The notes: generated from the sequence alone by a model not told the origin. Positions 1-8,708 are shown, counted from the stretch's first letter. The stretch: DNA of 32,820 nt from Acidimicrobiaceae bacterium (GCA_003132305.1 PKXJ01000035.1:170974-203793), one strand, 5' to 3'. A program made the numbers and translations.

Positions 1-2
1 AC

Positions 3-347
3 CGGCCGTGCGCGAACGGTGTGAAGCACCTCGACGTCGGAGACGACACGTTGCGCGCCCGCCGTGAGTTCGGCGGCGGTGACGAGTTCTACGATCTCAC
101 GTTGCCGTGCGTGGCGGCGGTGAAGGAGGGGATCAATCTTCCGCGCTATCCGTCCTTGCCGGGACGCATGCGCGCCAAGAAGATGGCGATCGAAGAGACC
201 GCGCTGCAGTGGCACGAGGGACCCCTGCGTAAAGAGCGGCTGCGGGTTCCCGAAGATCCTCGCGAGCGCGCCGAGATCCTCGGCGTGGGTGTGGACGCCG
301 TACCGGCGTTGATCAACCTGCTCGATCAGTGGGGAGTCCTGGCTTGA
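3..347 (+). CDS. etfB: Electron transfer flavoprotein beta subunit (EtfB/FixA), C-terminal part
   Basis: C-terminal 114 residues of the ETF beta subunit; the 5' part lies left of the window and the first full codon is at position 3. The diagnostic stretch is EGINLPRYPSLPGRMRAKK, the EtfB signature near the AMP-binding and partner-docking region, followed by the usual C-terminal helix ending in LLDQWGVLA. Together with EtfA it would form the soluble FAD/AMP heterodimer that carries electrons from acyl-CoA and other flavin dehydrogenases to the membrane ETF-quinone oxidoreductase. The frame is already open upstream of the first internal GTG (position 21), so that codon is not a start. The stop codon overlaps the probable TTG start of etfA (TTGA), a sign of translational coupling. 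Confidence 0.93.
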   Translation, partial: RPCANGVKHLDVGDDTLRARREFGGGDEFYDLTLPCVAAVKEGINLPRYPSLPGRMRAKKMAIEETALQWHEGPLRKERLRVPEDPRERAEILGVGVDAVPALINLLDQWGVLA

Positions 348-1363
348 GCGCGGGGGTGCTCTGTCTCGTTGAGTATGACGACGACGGCGTCGTCGACTCC
401 TCGCGGCGCGCGCTGAGCTTCGCGAGGAAGCTCGGCGAGTCGTCGGGCTCGACGCTCGCGGCGGCCGTCATGGGAACGATGTCCGCCTCGACGCTCGCGT
501 CGCTCAGTTCATTTGGTGTGAGCGAGGCGTACGAAGTGTCGTTGAGCGTCGACGTCTACGCTCCGATCGCGTGGGCTCGGGCCCTCGTAGCGCTCGTCGA
601 CGTTGTCGGCGCCAACGCCGTCGTGGCTGCGGGCACCGATCGGGGCCACGAGGTTATGGCCCACGTCGGGGCGTTGAGCGAGCTTCCCATGGTGGCCAAC
701 TGTCTGAGCGCGACGTGGTCGCATGGGGCCACCGTTCGTCTTAGTCGACAGCGTTGGGCGGGCAGTCTTATCGAAGAGGCCGTGCTCGAGGGTCCTCGCG
801 TGTTGTTGACCGTCGCGTCCGACGGGGTCGCGGCCGAGCCCGTCGCGACGCCGGTCGTGACGACGGTGCGTGAGTATCAACTTCAGCCCAGCGAGTCCGA
901 CTTCAGCGTTCGAGTCGCTGAGTGGAAAGGTCGCGGCGGTGGCGTCTCGCTGGCCGACGCCCGCGTGGTGGTCGGAGGCGGGCGCGGCGTGGGTAGTGAA
1001 GAAGGCTTCGGACCACTCGATGAGTTGGCCCAGTTGTTGGGCGCCGCGGTCGGGGTGTCGCGGGCCGTGACGAGCGCCGGTTGGCGTCCGCACGCGCAAC
1101 AGGTTGGTCAAACGGGTACGAGAATCTCGCCCGAGCTGTACCTCGCGTGCGGCGTCAGTGGCGCGACCCAGCACCTGGCGGGTTGTCGGAGCGCCAAACA
1201 CGTGGTGACGATCAACACCGACGCCGAAGCGCCGTTTCTCTCTCGCGCCGACTACGCGATCGTCGGCGACGTCAACGTGATCGTCCCGGCGTTGGTTGTG
1301 GCGATTCGGGCGCGAAAGTCGACCCGAGCCAATGACGTAGGTTCCAGCGACCCGAGCTGTTGA
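344..1363 (+). CDS. etfA: Electron transfer flavoprotein alpha subunit (EtfA/FixB)
   Basis: ETF alpha subunit, about 339 aa, normal for the family. The C-terminal FAD domain is clear: GWRPHAQQVGQTGTRISPEL, then CGVSGATQHLAG and TINTDAEAPFLSRADYAIVGD, which bind the FAD. I prefer the TTG at 344: it overlaps the etfB stop as TTGA, lies seven bases after GGGGAG (331-336), and gives an N-terminus (SAGVLCLVE) matching the family. A GTG at 329 would add five residues. The N-terminal half (domain I) is less conserved but has the expected Rossmann-like alternation. It forms one unit with etfB and ends three bases before the convergent GMC dehydrogenase gene. The family's usual Met in the HLAGM segment is Cys here, a minor variant. 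Confidence 0.94.
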   Translation: MSAGVLCLVEYDDDGVVDSSRRALSFARKLGESSGSTLAAAVMGTMSASTLASLSSFGVSEAYEVSLSVDVYAPIAWARALVALVDVVGANAVVAAGTDRGHEVMAHVGALSELPMVANCLSATWSHGATVRLSRQRWAGSLIEEAVLEGPRVLLTVASDGVAAEPVATPVVTTVREYQLQPSESDFSVRVAEWKGRGGGVSLADARVVVGGGRGVGSEEGFGPLDELAQLLGAAVGVSRAVTSAGWRPHAQQVGQTGTRISPELYLACGVSGATQHLAGCRSAKHVVTINTDAEAPFLSRADYAIVGDVNVIVPALVVAIRARKSTRANDVGSSDPSC

Positions 1364-1366
1364 GAC

Positions 1367-3058
1367 TCAGTCGCGAAGAGGCGACGTCGATTCTTCGACT
1401 CGAGGGTTCTCTTCGCGCGCGTGACGATAGAAGCCCACCGTCGACGGTGCCAGCGGCGTGTTGCCGAGGATGAGGTCGGCGGCCTTCTCGGCCACCATCA
1501 TGACCGGCGAGAAGATGTTGGCGTTGGTCACGTAGGGCATGACCGAAGCGTCGACGACGCGAAGCCCATCCAGTCCGTGCACTCTCATCGTCGTCGGTTC
1601 GACCACGGACATTTCGTCGGTACCCATTTTGCAGGTGCACGAGGGGTGCAGCGCGGTCTCCGCGTCGCGGGCCACCCAGTCGAGAACCTCTTGATCGGTG
1701 GAGACGCCCGCGCCGGGCGATAGTTCGCCACCACTGAACGGCCTAAACGCCGCCTGGCCGAGTATCGACCGCGCGACGCGCACCGCCTCGACCCACTCGC
1801 GGCGGTCCTGATCAGTTGACAAGTAGTTGAAGCGAAGGGCCGGGTGCACGGAGGGATCGCGTGACGTTATTTTCACCGATCCTCTCGAGTCGGAGTACAT
1901 CGGACCGATGTGTACCTGGTAGCCGTGGTCACCCGCGGGCTTCGAACCGTCGTAGCGGATCGCGATGGGAAGAAAGTGGAACATCAAGTTGGGGTAGGCC
2001 ACGTCCTCGTTGCTGCGCGCAAAGCCCCCGCCTTCGAAGTGGTTCGTGGCGCCCGGACCCTTGCGCTGGAAGAGCCACTGCGCTCCGATCCACGGCCGAT
2101 TGCGCCACTTAAGGGCGGGCGCGACCGAGACGGGTTGGGTACACGAGTGCTGGATGTAGACCTCGAGGTGATCCTGAAGGTTCTCGCCGACGCCCGGAAG
2201 ATTCTCCACCACCGGGACGCCGAGCGCCGAGAGTTCCTCGGCGTTGCCCACGCCCGAGAGTTGCAACAGCTGTGGCGAATTGAACGCACCCCCACAGAGG
2301 ATGACTTCGCGCGCCCTAATTACTCGGCGCTTGCCGCGCTCGGTCACCTCGACGCCCACGGCGCGTTGGCCCTCGAAGAGAATCTTCGACACGAGCGTCC
2401 CGCACTCGACTTCCAGATTCTCGCGACGCATGATCGGGTGCAGGTAGGCGCGCGCGGCGCTCAGGCGTCGACCGCGGTAGATCGTGCGGTCAAAGGCGGC
2501 GAAGCCTTCTTGTCGGTAGCCGTTGACGTCGGTGGTGAGTTCGTAGCCCGCTTCTTGCACCGCGTCAAAGAATGCGCTGAAGAGGGGGTTCGTGACGGGA
2601 CCGCGTTCGAGGATGAGCGGGCCGTTCGTTCCTCGGTACTCGTCGCCTCCCGCGAGGCAGGTCTCCATACGCTTGAAGTAGGGAAGACAGTGGGCGTAGT
2701 CCCACTTGCTCATCCCGGGATCGGCGCCCCATCGTTCATAGTCGAGGGGATTGCCACGCTGGAAAATCATCCCGTTGATACTGCTCGAGCCGCCCAGAAC
2801 CTTCCCGCGAGCGTGATAGATCCTGCGCCCACCCATGAACGGTTCGGGTTCGGACTCGTACTTCCAGTCGTAGAAACGATTCCCGATGGGAATGGTGAGC
2901 GCCGCTGGCATGTGTATGAAGACGTCCCATCGATAATCGAGGCGCCCCGCTTCGAGAACCAGGACCTGGGTGGAACTATCGGTGCTCAGGCGATTCGCGA
3001 GCGCGCTGCCCGCTGACCCGCCGCCGACGATGATGAAGTCGTATCGATCTCGCTTCAT
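1367..3058 (-). CDS. GMC-family FAD-dependent alcohol dehydrogenase (choline dehydrogenase-like)
   Basis: Glucose-methanol-choline oxidoreductase, 563 aa, a usual length. The N-terminal FAD-binding Rossmann motif is VGGGSAGSA (residues 11-19), with the acidic end of strand 2 in LVLEAG. GMC signature 1 is [19 protein letters not shown] and signature 2 is [16 protein letters not shown]. The C-terminal active site has His471 in the HPSCTCKMG block and Asn514 in TNANIFSP, the usual GMC His/Asn pair. It should oxidise a primary alcohol, passing electrons to a quinone or other carrier. The closest relatives by motif are choline and long-chain alcohol dehydrogenases, but the substrate cannot be set and no betaine-aldehyde dehydrogenase adjoins it. 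No signal peptide is seen. The ATG at 3058 follows AGAGGAGC. It is convergent with etfA. Confidence 0.9.
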   Translation of the reverse strand: MKRDRYDFIIVGGGSAGSALANRLSTDSSTQVLVLEAGRLDYRWDVFIHMPAALTIPIGNRFYDWKYESEPEPFMGGRRIYHARGKVLGGSSSINGMIFQRGNPLDYERWGADPGMSKWDYAHCLPYFKRMETCLAGGDEYRGTNGPLILERGPVTNPLFSAFFDAVQEAGYELTTDVNGYRQEGFAAFDRTIYRGRRLSAARAYLHPIMRRENLEVECGTLVSKILFEGQRAVGVEVTERGKRRVIRAREVILCGGAFNSPQLLQLSGVGNAEELSALGVPVVENLPGVGENLQDHLEVYIQHSCTQPVSVAPALKWRNRPWIGAQWLFQRKGPGATNHFEGGGFARSNEDVAYPNLMFHFLPIAIRYDGSKPAGDHGYQVHIGPMYSDSRGSVKITSRDPSVHPALRFNYLSTDQDRREWVEAVRVARSILGQAAFRPFSGGELSPGAGVSTDQEVLDWVARDAETALHPSCTCKMGTDEMSVVEPTTMRVHGLDGLRVVDASVMPYVTNANIFSPVMMVAEKAADLILGNTPLAPSTVGFYRHAREENPRVEESTSPLRD

Positions 3059-3108
3059 ACGCTCCTCTGGTAGTCGGGCCCGTCACGGGGTCAACGAGTG
3101 TGTACTCA

Positions 3109-3513
3109 TCAATTGTGGCCCACAGGTTTAGGCGACTTTTGACCTAGCGTCAAATGCAAGATTTCTACTGATGTCTCCGACGAAACCAGCGTTTTTTGCG
3201 TGCTACCGTCACTTTTCGACCCCACCGTACGGTGTTCGAGCTGGGGGAAGTGGTTCGAGCGGGGATTGCCGACCAACTGTTTCCCGTTCTCAAACACGAC
3301 GACCTTCCTTCTTGCGGGGCCGACTTGGTCGGGCCCGAGCGGCTGATTCCAAATGTCGAAGAATTCGCCGAGCATGAAGGTTTGTGTTGCCGGTGCCGCC
3401 ATGTCATTAGTGATCCAGAGTCCGAACGACATCAGCCGCAGGTTGGACTCCGCTAAATGGAAGCGCCGTAGGGTTGGGACGCTGGAGCCAAGATGATGAG
3501 GCTCCAGTGCCAT
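3109..3513 (-). pseudogene. Decayed remnant of a secreted-type protein of the HTHD / FFxVWGQPL family
   Basis: An open frame of 134 codons on the minus strand with a central part that looks coding: GC-rich third positions and the run TQTFMLGEFFDIWNQPLGP, followed by KVVVFENGKQLVGNPRS. From memory this matches a widespread uncharacterised actinobacterial family whose members read roughly LHTHD..GVIHIESP, then TLGQFFAVWGQPL, then a VNGK..GDPR block. Here the HTHD/IHIE part is missing or scrambled (only LWITND, then AAPATQTF remains), the C-terminal block after NPRS is not recognisable, and there is no signal peptide or convincing ribosome-binding site before the ATG at 3513. I therefore read it as a degraded fragment, not a working gene. 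An intact divergent small gene remains possible. Apart from this remnant and an inverted repeat near its 5' end, I see nothing in the 3059-3541 interval. Confidence 0.4.
3482..3507. repeat. Inverted repeat before the methyltransferase gene
   Basis: Perfect 8-bp arms CTGGAGCC and GGCTCCAG with a 10-base loop, ending 34 bases before the methyltransferase ATG. It has no T-tract, so it may be a leader hairpin or protein-binding site. It also covers the first codons of the decayed frame on the other strand. Confidence 0.4.
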
Positions 3514-3541
3514 CGGGTGACGCGAGTGGAGAGAGGTTGTG

Positions 3542-4159
3542 ATGGGAATCTACCGAGACCAGGTCTTACCGCGAATCCAAGACAAGGTGATGAATCGCAA
3601 GGGGGCTCGTGACGCACGAATGCGAGTCTGTGCCAGACTCACTGGCGACGTTGTCGAGGTCGGATTCGGGACCGGACTAAATGTTCGCTACTACCCGCCA
3701 GAAGTGACGAAGGTCTGGGCCGTCGAGCCGTCTCAGGTCTGCATGCAGCTCGCCGAATCCCGCATCAATCACTCGAAGGTGCCGGTCACTCTGGCGGGGT
3801 TGACCGGAGAGCATCTTGACCTTCCGTCCGGGGAGTTCGACGCCGTACTCTCCACGTGGACGTTGTGCACGATTCCCAATCTCTCCGCGGCACTCCAAGA
3901 ACTGCGGCGAATCTTGAAGCCGGGGGGCACGTTTCACTTCGTTGAGCACGGTCACGCGCCCGACACCAAAACCGCGCGTTGGCAACAACGCTTAGAGCCC
4001 CTCAACATGAGGCTCGCCGGAGGGTGTCACCTGACGCGGCGCATACCCGAGTACATCGAAAACGCCGGTTTCACGATCGAGCATCTCGACCGTTACTACT
4101 TCGACGGGGAGCCGAAGCCCTATGGGTACACGTTTGAGGGTAGGGCGGTGAAGTCCTGA
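3542..4159 (+). CDS. Class I SAM-dependent methyltransferase, METTL7/UbiE-like
   Basis: A 205-aa class I methyltransferase. Motif I is EVGFGTG (residues 39-45); the acidic ribose-binding end of strand 2 is AVEPS; motif II/III lie in FDAVLSTWTLCTIPN and LKPGGTFHFVEHG. The C-terminal half has features of the METTL7 (thiol/lipid methyltransferase) subgroup: a QQRLEP segment, GGCHLTR, and a terminal YGYTFEGRAVK. The family methylates small thiols, lipids or quinones; the substrate here is unknown. The ATG at 3542 is chosen over a GTG three bases earlier because GAGAGG lies at 3531-3536. It is a single gene, flanked by the decayed remnant and the convergent chrA. A weak hairpin follows it. Confidence 0.83.
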   Translation: MGIYRDQVLPRIQDKVMNRKGARDARMRVCARLTGDVVEVGFGTGLNVRYYPPEVTKVWAVEPSQVCMQLAESRINHSKVPVTLAGLTGEHLDLPSGEFDAVLSTWTLCTIPNLSAALQELRRILKPGGTFHFVEHGHAPDTKTARWQQRLEPLNMRLAGGCHLTRRIPEYIENAGFTIEHLDRYYFDGEPKPYGYTFEGRAVKS

Positions 4160-4235
4160 AGTTCGTAGGTGCCTAGACAGCTACCGCTCTCATTGGTTAG
4201 AGGGGGCCGCGCGCCGAGCTCGAACTTGACGCGAT

Positions 4236-4254
4236 CTCGGGTGCAGCTCCCGAG
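4236..4254 (+). terminator. Possible weak terminator after the methyltransferase gene
   Basis: Hairpin CTCGGG / CCCGAG with a 7-base loop, followed by TTAGTT, between the convergent methyltransferase and chrA genes. The stem is short and the U-run poor, so support is modest. Confidence 0.3.
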
Positions 4255-4310
4255 TTAGTTCGCCGTCGTAAGGCCGAGTTGCTTCGACTTGGCGATTCGA
4301 TTCGATGTCG

Positions 4311-5495
4311 TTAGACGCGCACCCCGGTGAGCGACAGTATCAAGCCGACGGCGCCAGCGAGTATCAAGCCACTTACCACGCCACGCCTCAAAACGAAGAG
4401 CCATAACGCAGCGCCGGCGAGGATCGGTACTTGCCAGAGATACTGGAACGAGAGTCCAAGGGGTATTGACGATCCCGCAATGGCCCCGATGACGGAGGGA
4501 CCGGCCCCGGCGAGGAAAGAACGCATCGAGACGTTCGCGCGAATCTTGTCGAATCGCGAACCGCCGACGAGAACGAAGAGGAACGACGGGCCAAAGGCGA
4601 TGAGCGCCGCCAGGAGACCACCACCCAGTCCCGCGGCGGCGTAACCAATGACGGCGACGGTTTGAACAACTGGTCCCGGCGTGATCTGACCGAGGGCGAC
4701 CGCGTTGAGAAACTGCGCGGCGCTCATCCAGTGGTACGTCGATACCGCGTCGTGTTGCATGAGCGGCACGATGACGAAGCCGCCGCCGTAGGAAAGAGCA
4801 CCGACCTTGAGGGCCACCCACGCCAGGGCACCGATGCCGCCGAAGGCGCCCACGTGGGCGATAACGCCCGGGAAGATCGCCTTGGTCGATTCTCGTGACG
4901 TCAGTTGACCGCGTTGGCGTACGACGATCTCGACGAGGCCACAGGCCGCGAGGACAATGACGAGATACGGACCCACGACGGCCGCGGCGGTCGCCCCGAA
5001 GAGAGCGTAGATGAACCAGCGGGCTTTGGCGGACGACTCGGAACCGCTGCGCGCTCGACTCGAGGGAACGAGAGTCCACGCCGCGTTCAGGGCGACCGCG
5101 GGTACCGCGGCGCCAGCGCCCGCCGCCAAGCCGAGTACCCACTGATCGGGGTGGTGCGCGAGAAAGAGGACCGAGAGCGCGAGAATGAGGACCAGTCCGG
5201 GGACGATGAAACATACTCCGCCCAGGATCCCGCCGACCGCTCCCCTCAGTCGCCAGGCGCAGAAAATGGCGAGCTGGGTGGACGCGGGACCGGGCAACAA
5301 GTTCGTCGCGGCAACGCCGTCTTCGAATTCCTCGGCCCCGAGCCAGTGACGCTCTTCGACGCACATCTTGCGGAGCAGAGCGATATGAGTCGGAGGTCCG
5401 CCGAATCCAATGCAGCCGAGTCGGGTCCACTCGCGCGCAATGGTGACGAGGGACACGTCGCCAGTTGACGCTCGCTTCGATTTACGCGGGCTCAT
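4311..5495 (-). CDS. chrA: Chromate transporter, two-domain CHR family (ChrA)
   Basis: Long-form CHR transporter of 394 aa made of two homologous halves, each with a conserved opening motif. The N-terminal half has GCIGFGGPPTHIALL and later NLLPGPASTQLAIF; the C-terminal half has LSYGGGFVIVPLM and then GQITPGPVVQTVAVIGY. The rest is hydrophobic helices, so it is an inner-membrane protein. Characterised members export chromate, often driven by the proton gradient; many chromosomal homologues have unproven substrates and may handle other oxyanions. No chrB regulator is next to it. The ATG at 5495 is the natural start. The gene is alone on its strand, with 206 bases of non-coding sequence separating it from the YCII gene upstream. 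Confidence 0.9.
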   Translation of the reverse strand: MSPRKSKRASTGDVSLVTIAREWTRLGCIGFGGPPTHIALLRKMCVEERHWLGAEEFEDGVAATNLLPGPASTQLAIFCAWRLRGAVGGILGGVCFIVPGLVLILALSVLFLAHHPDQWVLGLAAGAGAAVPAVALNAAWTLVPSSRARSGSESSAKARWFIYALFGATAAAVVGPYLVIVLAACGLVEIVVRQRGQLTSRESTKAIFPGVIAHVGAFGGIGALAWVALKVGALSYGGGFVIVPLMQHDAVSTYHWMSAAQFLNAVALGQITPGPVVQTVAVIGYAAAGLGGGLLAALIAFGPSFLFVLVGGSRFDKIRANVSMRSFLAGAGPSVIGAIAGSSIPLGLSFQYLWQVPILAGAALWLFVLRRGVVSGLILAGAVGLILSLTGVRV

Positions 5496-5701
5496 TATGA
5501 TTCGTGACTCGTCAGTCGTTGCAAGGCGAACCTGTCACTGAAATGTGAAATTACAAAAGTCAGGGTAGCCCTCAACAACGCTCGGTCGCAACCACCGCCG
5601 GCGCGCTGGATGAGGCTGCCGTCGGCCCGCGTCGACAACGGGCTCCGCCCTCAACGTGGATCCGGCGAAGAAGCTCTTGAACCGCTACGTCGAAGTCCCA
5701 A

Positions 5702-5992
5702 CTATCGATGGCGCCCATCGAGTCGAATGGTCCAGGGTTCGATGTCGTTGAGGTGCAGCAGCGTTTCGCTCCAGGGATCACGCGCGAACGTGGCGCGCAC
5801 GACCTCTTCGGATTCGGCGTCGACAACATGAATCACTCGATTCTCGTCCGATAGTGGCCCGCCCAATACGACGAAGCCTTCGTCAACGAGCTCATCCATG
5901 AATGCGGCGTGCTCGGGCCAGTTCACCTGTTCTTCCATTGGTCGTGACTTGTTCCACAGCGGACCCGAGCGATGCATCACTACAAGGAACAT
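5702..5992 (-). CDS. YCII-related domain protein
   Basis: Small protein of 96 aa with the YCII (YciI-like, dimeric ferredoxin-like fold) pattern: a hydrophobic first strand (MFLVVMHRSG), the conserved WPEHAAFMDEL helix with its His, FVVLGGPL, and the FARDPW block with the conserved Asp. Members are small putative enzymes or ligand binders; some act on chlorinated aromatics, but most are uncharacterised, so no reaction is assigned. I place the start at the ATG at 5992; a TTG four codons upstream is possible. It lies 188 bases downstream of purU on the same strand and could be a distal cistron of that unit. Confidence 0.75.
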   Translation of the reverse strand: MFLVVMHRSGPLWNKSRPMEEQVNWPEHAAFMDELVDEGFVVLGGPLSDENRVIHVVDAESEEVVRATFARDPWSETLLHLNDIEPWTIRLDGRHR

Positions 5993-5994
5993 GG

Positions 5995-6126
5995 TCACGG
6001 GCAAACTTTATTACGTCGTACGCCTGGTTTCCTCTTGGAGGTGGAGAGGTCAACCAGTCCGGCAGTTGTCTCGATCCACTGGTTGAAGAATCGATGAACG
6101 GTCGGACGCTCTTCATTGGAAGACAT
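5995..6126 (-). CDS. Doubtful 43-aa small ORF between purU and the YCII gene
   Basis: An ATG-initiated frame (MSSNEERPTVHRFFNQWIET...) that ends in TGA two bases before the YCII start codon, a spacing typical of translational coupling. The same frame is open all the way back to the purU stop codon, with hydrophobic residues (VAALITVIAA) just before the ATG. Against it: no ribosome-binding site, and third-position GC is lower than in neighbouring genes. I do not recognise the product. It could equally be untranslated spacer or the decayed tail of a gene. Confidence 0.22.
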   Translation of the reverse strand: MSSNEERPTVHRFFNQWIETTAGLVDLSTSKRKPGVRRNKVCP

Positions 6127-6180
6127 CGCGGCGATGACTGTGATTAGCGCAGCGACTGGGAGAGTCCCATCGACATTGGT

Positions 6181-7029
6181 TCATTGGGAGAAGATCACGG
6201 TTCGGTTGCCGACGAGCGCGACGCGGTCTTCTGCGACGAGCTTGACCGCTCGAGCGAGCACGCTGCGCTCGACGTCGCGCCCGAGTGAGATGAGGTCTTT
6301 CGGTACGCGCGCGTGACTGACGCGTACGACGTCCTGGTCAATGATGGGGCCATCGTCGAGGTCGTTCGTGACAAAGTGCGCGGTCGCGCCGATGAGCTTC
6401 ACGCCTCGTTCGTAGGCCTGGTGATAGGGACGCGAACCTTTGAACCCCGGCAGGAAGGAGTGGTGAATATTGACGATCCGGCCACTGAGGTCGGAGCAAA
6501 GTTCTGGTGAGAGTACTTGCATGTAGCGCGCCAGGATTACGAAGTCGACGTCAAAGACCTCAAGTAGTGATCGAAGTTCGGTTTCCGCGTCCTTTTTGGT
6601 GTCAGCCGTGACGGGAATCTCGAAGAAGGGAATCTCGTAGCGTTCAGCCAATGGCGCGCAGTCGGGATGATTGCTCACGATCGCCGCGATATCGAGCGGC
6701 AGTTCACCGTGGTCGTGTCGATAGAGCAGCTCGGCGAGGCAGTGATCAAGAGCCGACACCATGATGAGAGCCCGACGACGCGAGTCTTCCAAACGTATGG
6801 CTAGTTTCGGTGACAAGAACGCCAGATCACCTTCTAACTGCGAGCGAACCGCTTCAATGTCCCCGGTGGCCGTCTCGAAGCGAGTCCTCATGCAAAACTG
6901 GCCCGTGACGGGATCCGTGAACTGGTCGTTTTCGAGGATGTTGCCACCGATCGCTACGAGGGCGGCGCTGCTCGTGCGGACAATTCCCGGCACGTCGACG
7001 CACTGCAGTGTCACGATGTAGTTGACCAC
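6181..7029 (-). CDS. purU: Formyltetrahydrofolate deformylase (PurU)
   Basis: Hydrolyses 10-formyl-THF to THF plus formate, balancing one-carbon pools; cytosolic. It has 282 aa, the normal size. The N-terminal ACT-type domain spans about residues 1-80 (CVDVPGIVRTSSAAL...GGNILENDQ). The C-terminal formyltransferase-fold domain shows the catalytic trio: Asn187 and His189 in RIVNIHHSFLPGF, and Asp226 in HFVTNDLDDGPIIDQ. The KGSRPYHQAYERGVKLIGAT block is typical of PurU and separates it from PurN. The start is GTG at 7029, five bases after a strong AGGAGG. It lies downstream of the 3-hydroxyacyl-CoA dehydrogenase with a 136-base gap, so it may have its own promoter. Confidence 0.94.
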   Translation of the reverse strand: MVNYIVTLQCVDVPGIVRTSSAALVAIGGNILENDQFTDPVTGQFCMRTRFETATGDIEAVRSQLEGDLAFLSPKLAIRLEDSRRRALIMVSALDHCLAELLYRHDHGELPLDIAAIVSNHPDCAPLAERYEIPFFEIPVTADTKKDAETELRSLLEVFDVDFVILARYMQVLSPELCSDLSGRIVNIHHSFLPGFKGSRPYHQAYERGVKLIGATAHFVTNDLDDGPIIDQDVVRVSHARVPKDLISLGRDVERSVLARAVKLVAEDRVALVGNRTVIFSQ

Positions 7030-7165
7030 GACGACCTCCTTGTACCTCTCAGCGTAGAAGGTGTCGTGACGGCGCTACTTTTTGCACGTCGAAAGTTTGA
7101 CACCGTAGGTTCGAACTCAGTTGTCGTGCGCTATCGGTGCGCGACTTGGAAACGCCAAAAACTTG

Positions 7166-8020
7166 CTACGGCTTATACGAGAAGAATCCCTGACCTGATT
7201 TGCGACCCATGAGACCGGCTTGGGTCATGCGTGAAAGCAGCGGTGGAGGGGCCATGTGCGGCTCCTTGAACTCTTCGTAGAGCGATTCGGCGACTGCCAG
7301 CGTCGTGTCGAGGCCGATGAGGTCGGTCAACGCGAGAGGTCCCATGGGGTGCGCGCAACCCACCACCATGCCGGTGTCGATGTCCTCCGCGCTCGCGAAC
7401 CCCGATTCGAGCATGCGGATAGCCGAGAGGAGATAGGGAATAAGGAGGGCGTTGACGACAAAACCCGCGCGGTCGGGCGACGTGATAACTCTCTTGTCGA
7501 GTGACTCCGTCGCGTACGAACGCACGCGCGCCGAAGTTTCGGGACTCGTCAACAAAGAAGAGATCAGTTCCACGAGTTTCAGTACGGGCACGGGATTGAA
7601 AAAGTGCATGCCAATTACCTGCTTGGGGCGCTTGGTGGCCATGGCGAGCTTGATGATCGGAATCGACGAGGTGTTCGTCGCGAGGATGGCTTCGGGGTCT
7701 TTTACTGCGGCGTCGATCTTTCGAAAGACGTCGAGCTTGACCTCTTCGTTTTCGGCGACGGCTTCGATGACGAGCTCTCGGTCCTCGAGTTCCGAGAAGT
7801 CCGTCGTGAAAAAGAGGTTGGCGCGGATACGGCGGGACTCTTCCTCGGGCAGTTTGCCCGAGGAGACTGCACGTAACAGCGACTTCTCGACTCGCTCGCG
7901 GCCCTTTCCCATGGCGTCGGCGTCCTGCTCGACAACGAAAACGTTGGCTCCGGCGCGCGCCGTGATCTCGGCGATGCCCGATCCCATGAGTCCGCAACCC
8001 ACAACGCCAATACGATCCAT
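7166..8020 (-). CDS. 3-hydroxybutyryl-CoA dehydrogenase
   Basis: NAD(P)-dependent 3-hydroxyacyl-CoA dehydrogenase of 284 aa, the single-function form (Hbd/PaaH/FadB2 type). The N-terminal Rossmann motif is GVVGCGLMGSGIA. The catalytic His139 is in GMHFFNPVPVLKLVELI, with the partner Glu in the same block. The C-terminal dimer domain begins at DRAGFVVNALLIPYL and ends GRKSGQGFFSYKP, both family hallmarks. It interconverts 3-hydroxyacyl-CoA and 3-oxoacyl-CoA, in beta-oxidation, butyrate metabolism or phenylacetate breakdown. No other beta-oxidation gene is adjacent, so the specific pathway is open. The ATG at 8020 follows AGGAGG. It is divergent from ppa across 184 bp. Confidence 0.92.
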   Translation of the reverse strand: MDRIGVVGCGLMGSGIAEITARAGANVFVVEQDADAMGKGRERVEKSLLRAVSSGKLPEEESRRIRANLFFTTDFSELEDRELVIEAVAENEEVKLDVFRKIDAAVKDPEAILATNTSSIPIIKLAMATKRPKQVIGMHFFNPVPVLKLVELISSLLTSPETSARVRSYATESLDKRVITSPDRAGFVVNALLIPYLLSAIRMLESGFASAEDIDTGMVVGCAHPMGPLALTDLIGLDTTLAVAESLYEEFKEPHMAPPPLLSRMTQAGLMGRKSGQGFFSYKP

Positions 8021-8204
8021 TCGAACCTCCTCGTCGAAAGAAGTGTGGCTTCTCGAAGTTTGAGTCTAGGTCGACACCGCGTTTCGACCTCGGGAGAAAC
8101 TCTGCCGAGAGGGGCAACGTCACCGGCGTGACCGGTCCAGTCGGTGGCTACGATTGACGACGAGCTGGTAGAACTCACCACGCGACCTACGAAGGAGCCT
8201 CTCC

Positions 8205-8687
8205 ATGGACACGGTCAACGTCATCGTTGAAATTCCGCGATTTAGTCAAAACAAGTACGAATACGATCACGACACGCACACGATCAAACTGGACCGACAC
8301 CTTCTCGTGGCGATGGGCTACCCGGCGGAGTACGGATTCATTCCCGACACGTTGGGCGGCGACGGCGACCCTCTCGACGCGCTCGTTCTCACCGAGTACC
8401 CGACGTTTCCGGGCTGTCTCATCGAAACGAAGGTTCTTGGCATGTGCATAATGACTGATGAGAACGGCGAAGACGCCAAGCTCATCACGGTGCCCAACTA
8501 CGACCCGAGGTGGAAGGGGGCCACCGACATCGGTGACGTGCCCAAGGACATCCTCGATCGGATCAGCCACTTCTTCACCGTGTACAAGGACCTCGACGAA
8601 GGTAAGTGGGTCAAGGTCGAGAACTACGTCGGCCGCGCGGAAGCGCTCGTCGAACTTGAAGCCTCGCGCGCGCGTTTCGTCCCTTAA
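8205..8687 (+). CDS. ppa: Inorganic pyrophosphatase, family I
   Basis: Soluble Mg-dependent pyrophosphatase of 160 aa, hydrolysing PPi to two phosphates and so driving biosynthetic reactions. The family I signature DGDPLDA (residues 53-59) supplies the metal-binding Asp residues. The PAEYGFIPDTLGGDGD stretch, the VPNYDPRW block with its metal Asp, and the C-terminal KDLDEGKWVKVENYVGR segment are typical of bacterial hexameric enzymes. The start ATG is preceded by GAAGGAGCC. The membrane protein gene downstream starts 21 bases after the stop and is probably co-transcribed. Confidence 0.96.
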   Translation: MDTVNVIVEIPRFSQNKYEYDHDTHTIKLDRHLLVAMGYPAEYGFIPDTLGGDGDPLDALVLTEYPTFPGCLIETKVLGMCIMTDENGEDAKLITVPNYDPRWKGATDIGDVPKDILDRISHFFTVYKDLDEGKWVKVENYVGRAEALVELEASRARFVP

Positions 8688-8708
8688 TCCCTCACTCGGG
8701 AGTCTTCA

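Noticed and set aside
1910-3016. Long plus-strand open frame (368 codons) opposite the GMC gene
   Set aside because: Composition artefact antisense to a well-supported gene; no family motif and no ribosome-binding site. Similar long antisense frames opposite the M24-like (21071-22429) and E1 beta (22933-24288) genes were rejected for the same reason.
3196-3456. Plus-strand 86-codon frame in the GMC-methyltransferase gap
   Set aside because: No start signal or recognisable motif; the opposite strand holds the family-like remnant with better codon bias.
4255-5430. Second minus-strand frame of 391 codons over chrA
   Set aside because: Arg/Ser-rich out-of-frame shadow; the chrA frame has the CHR motifs.
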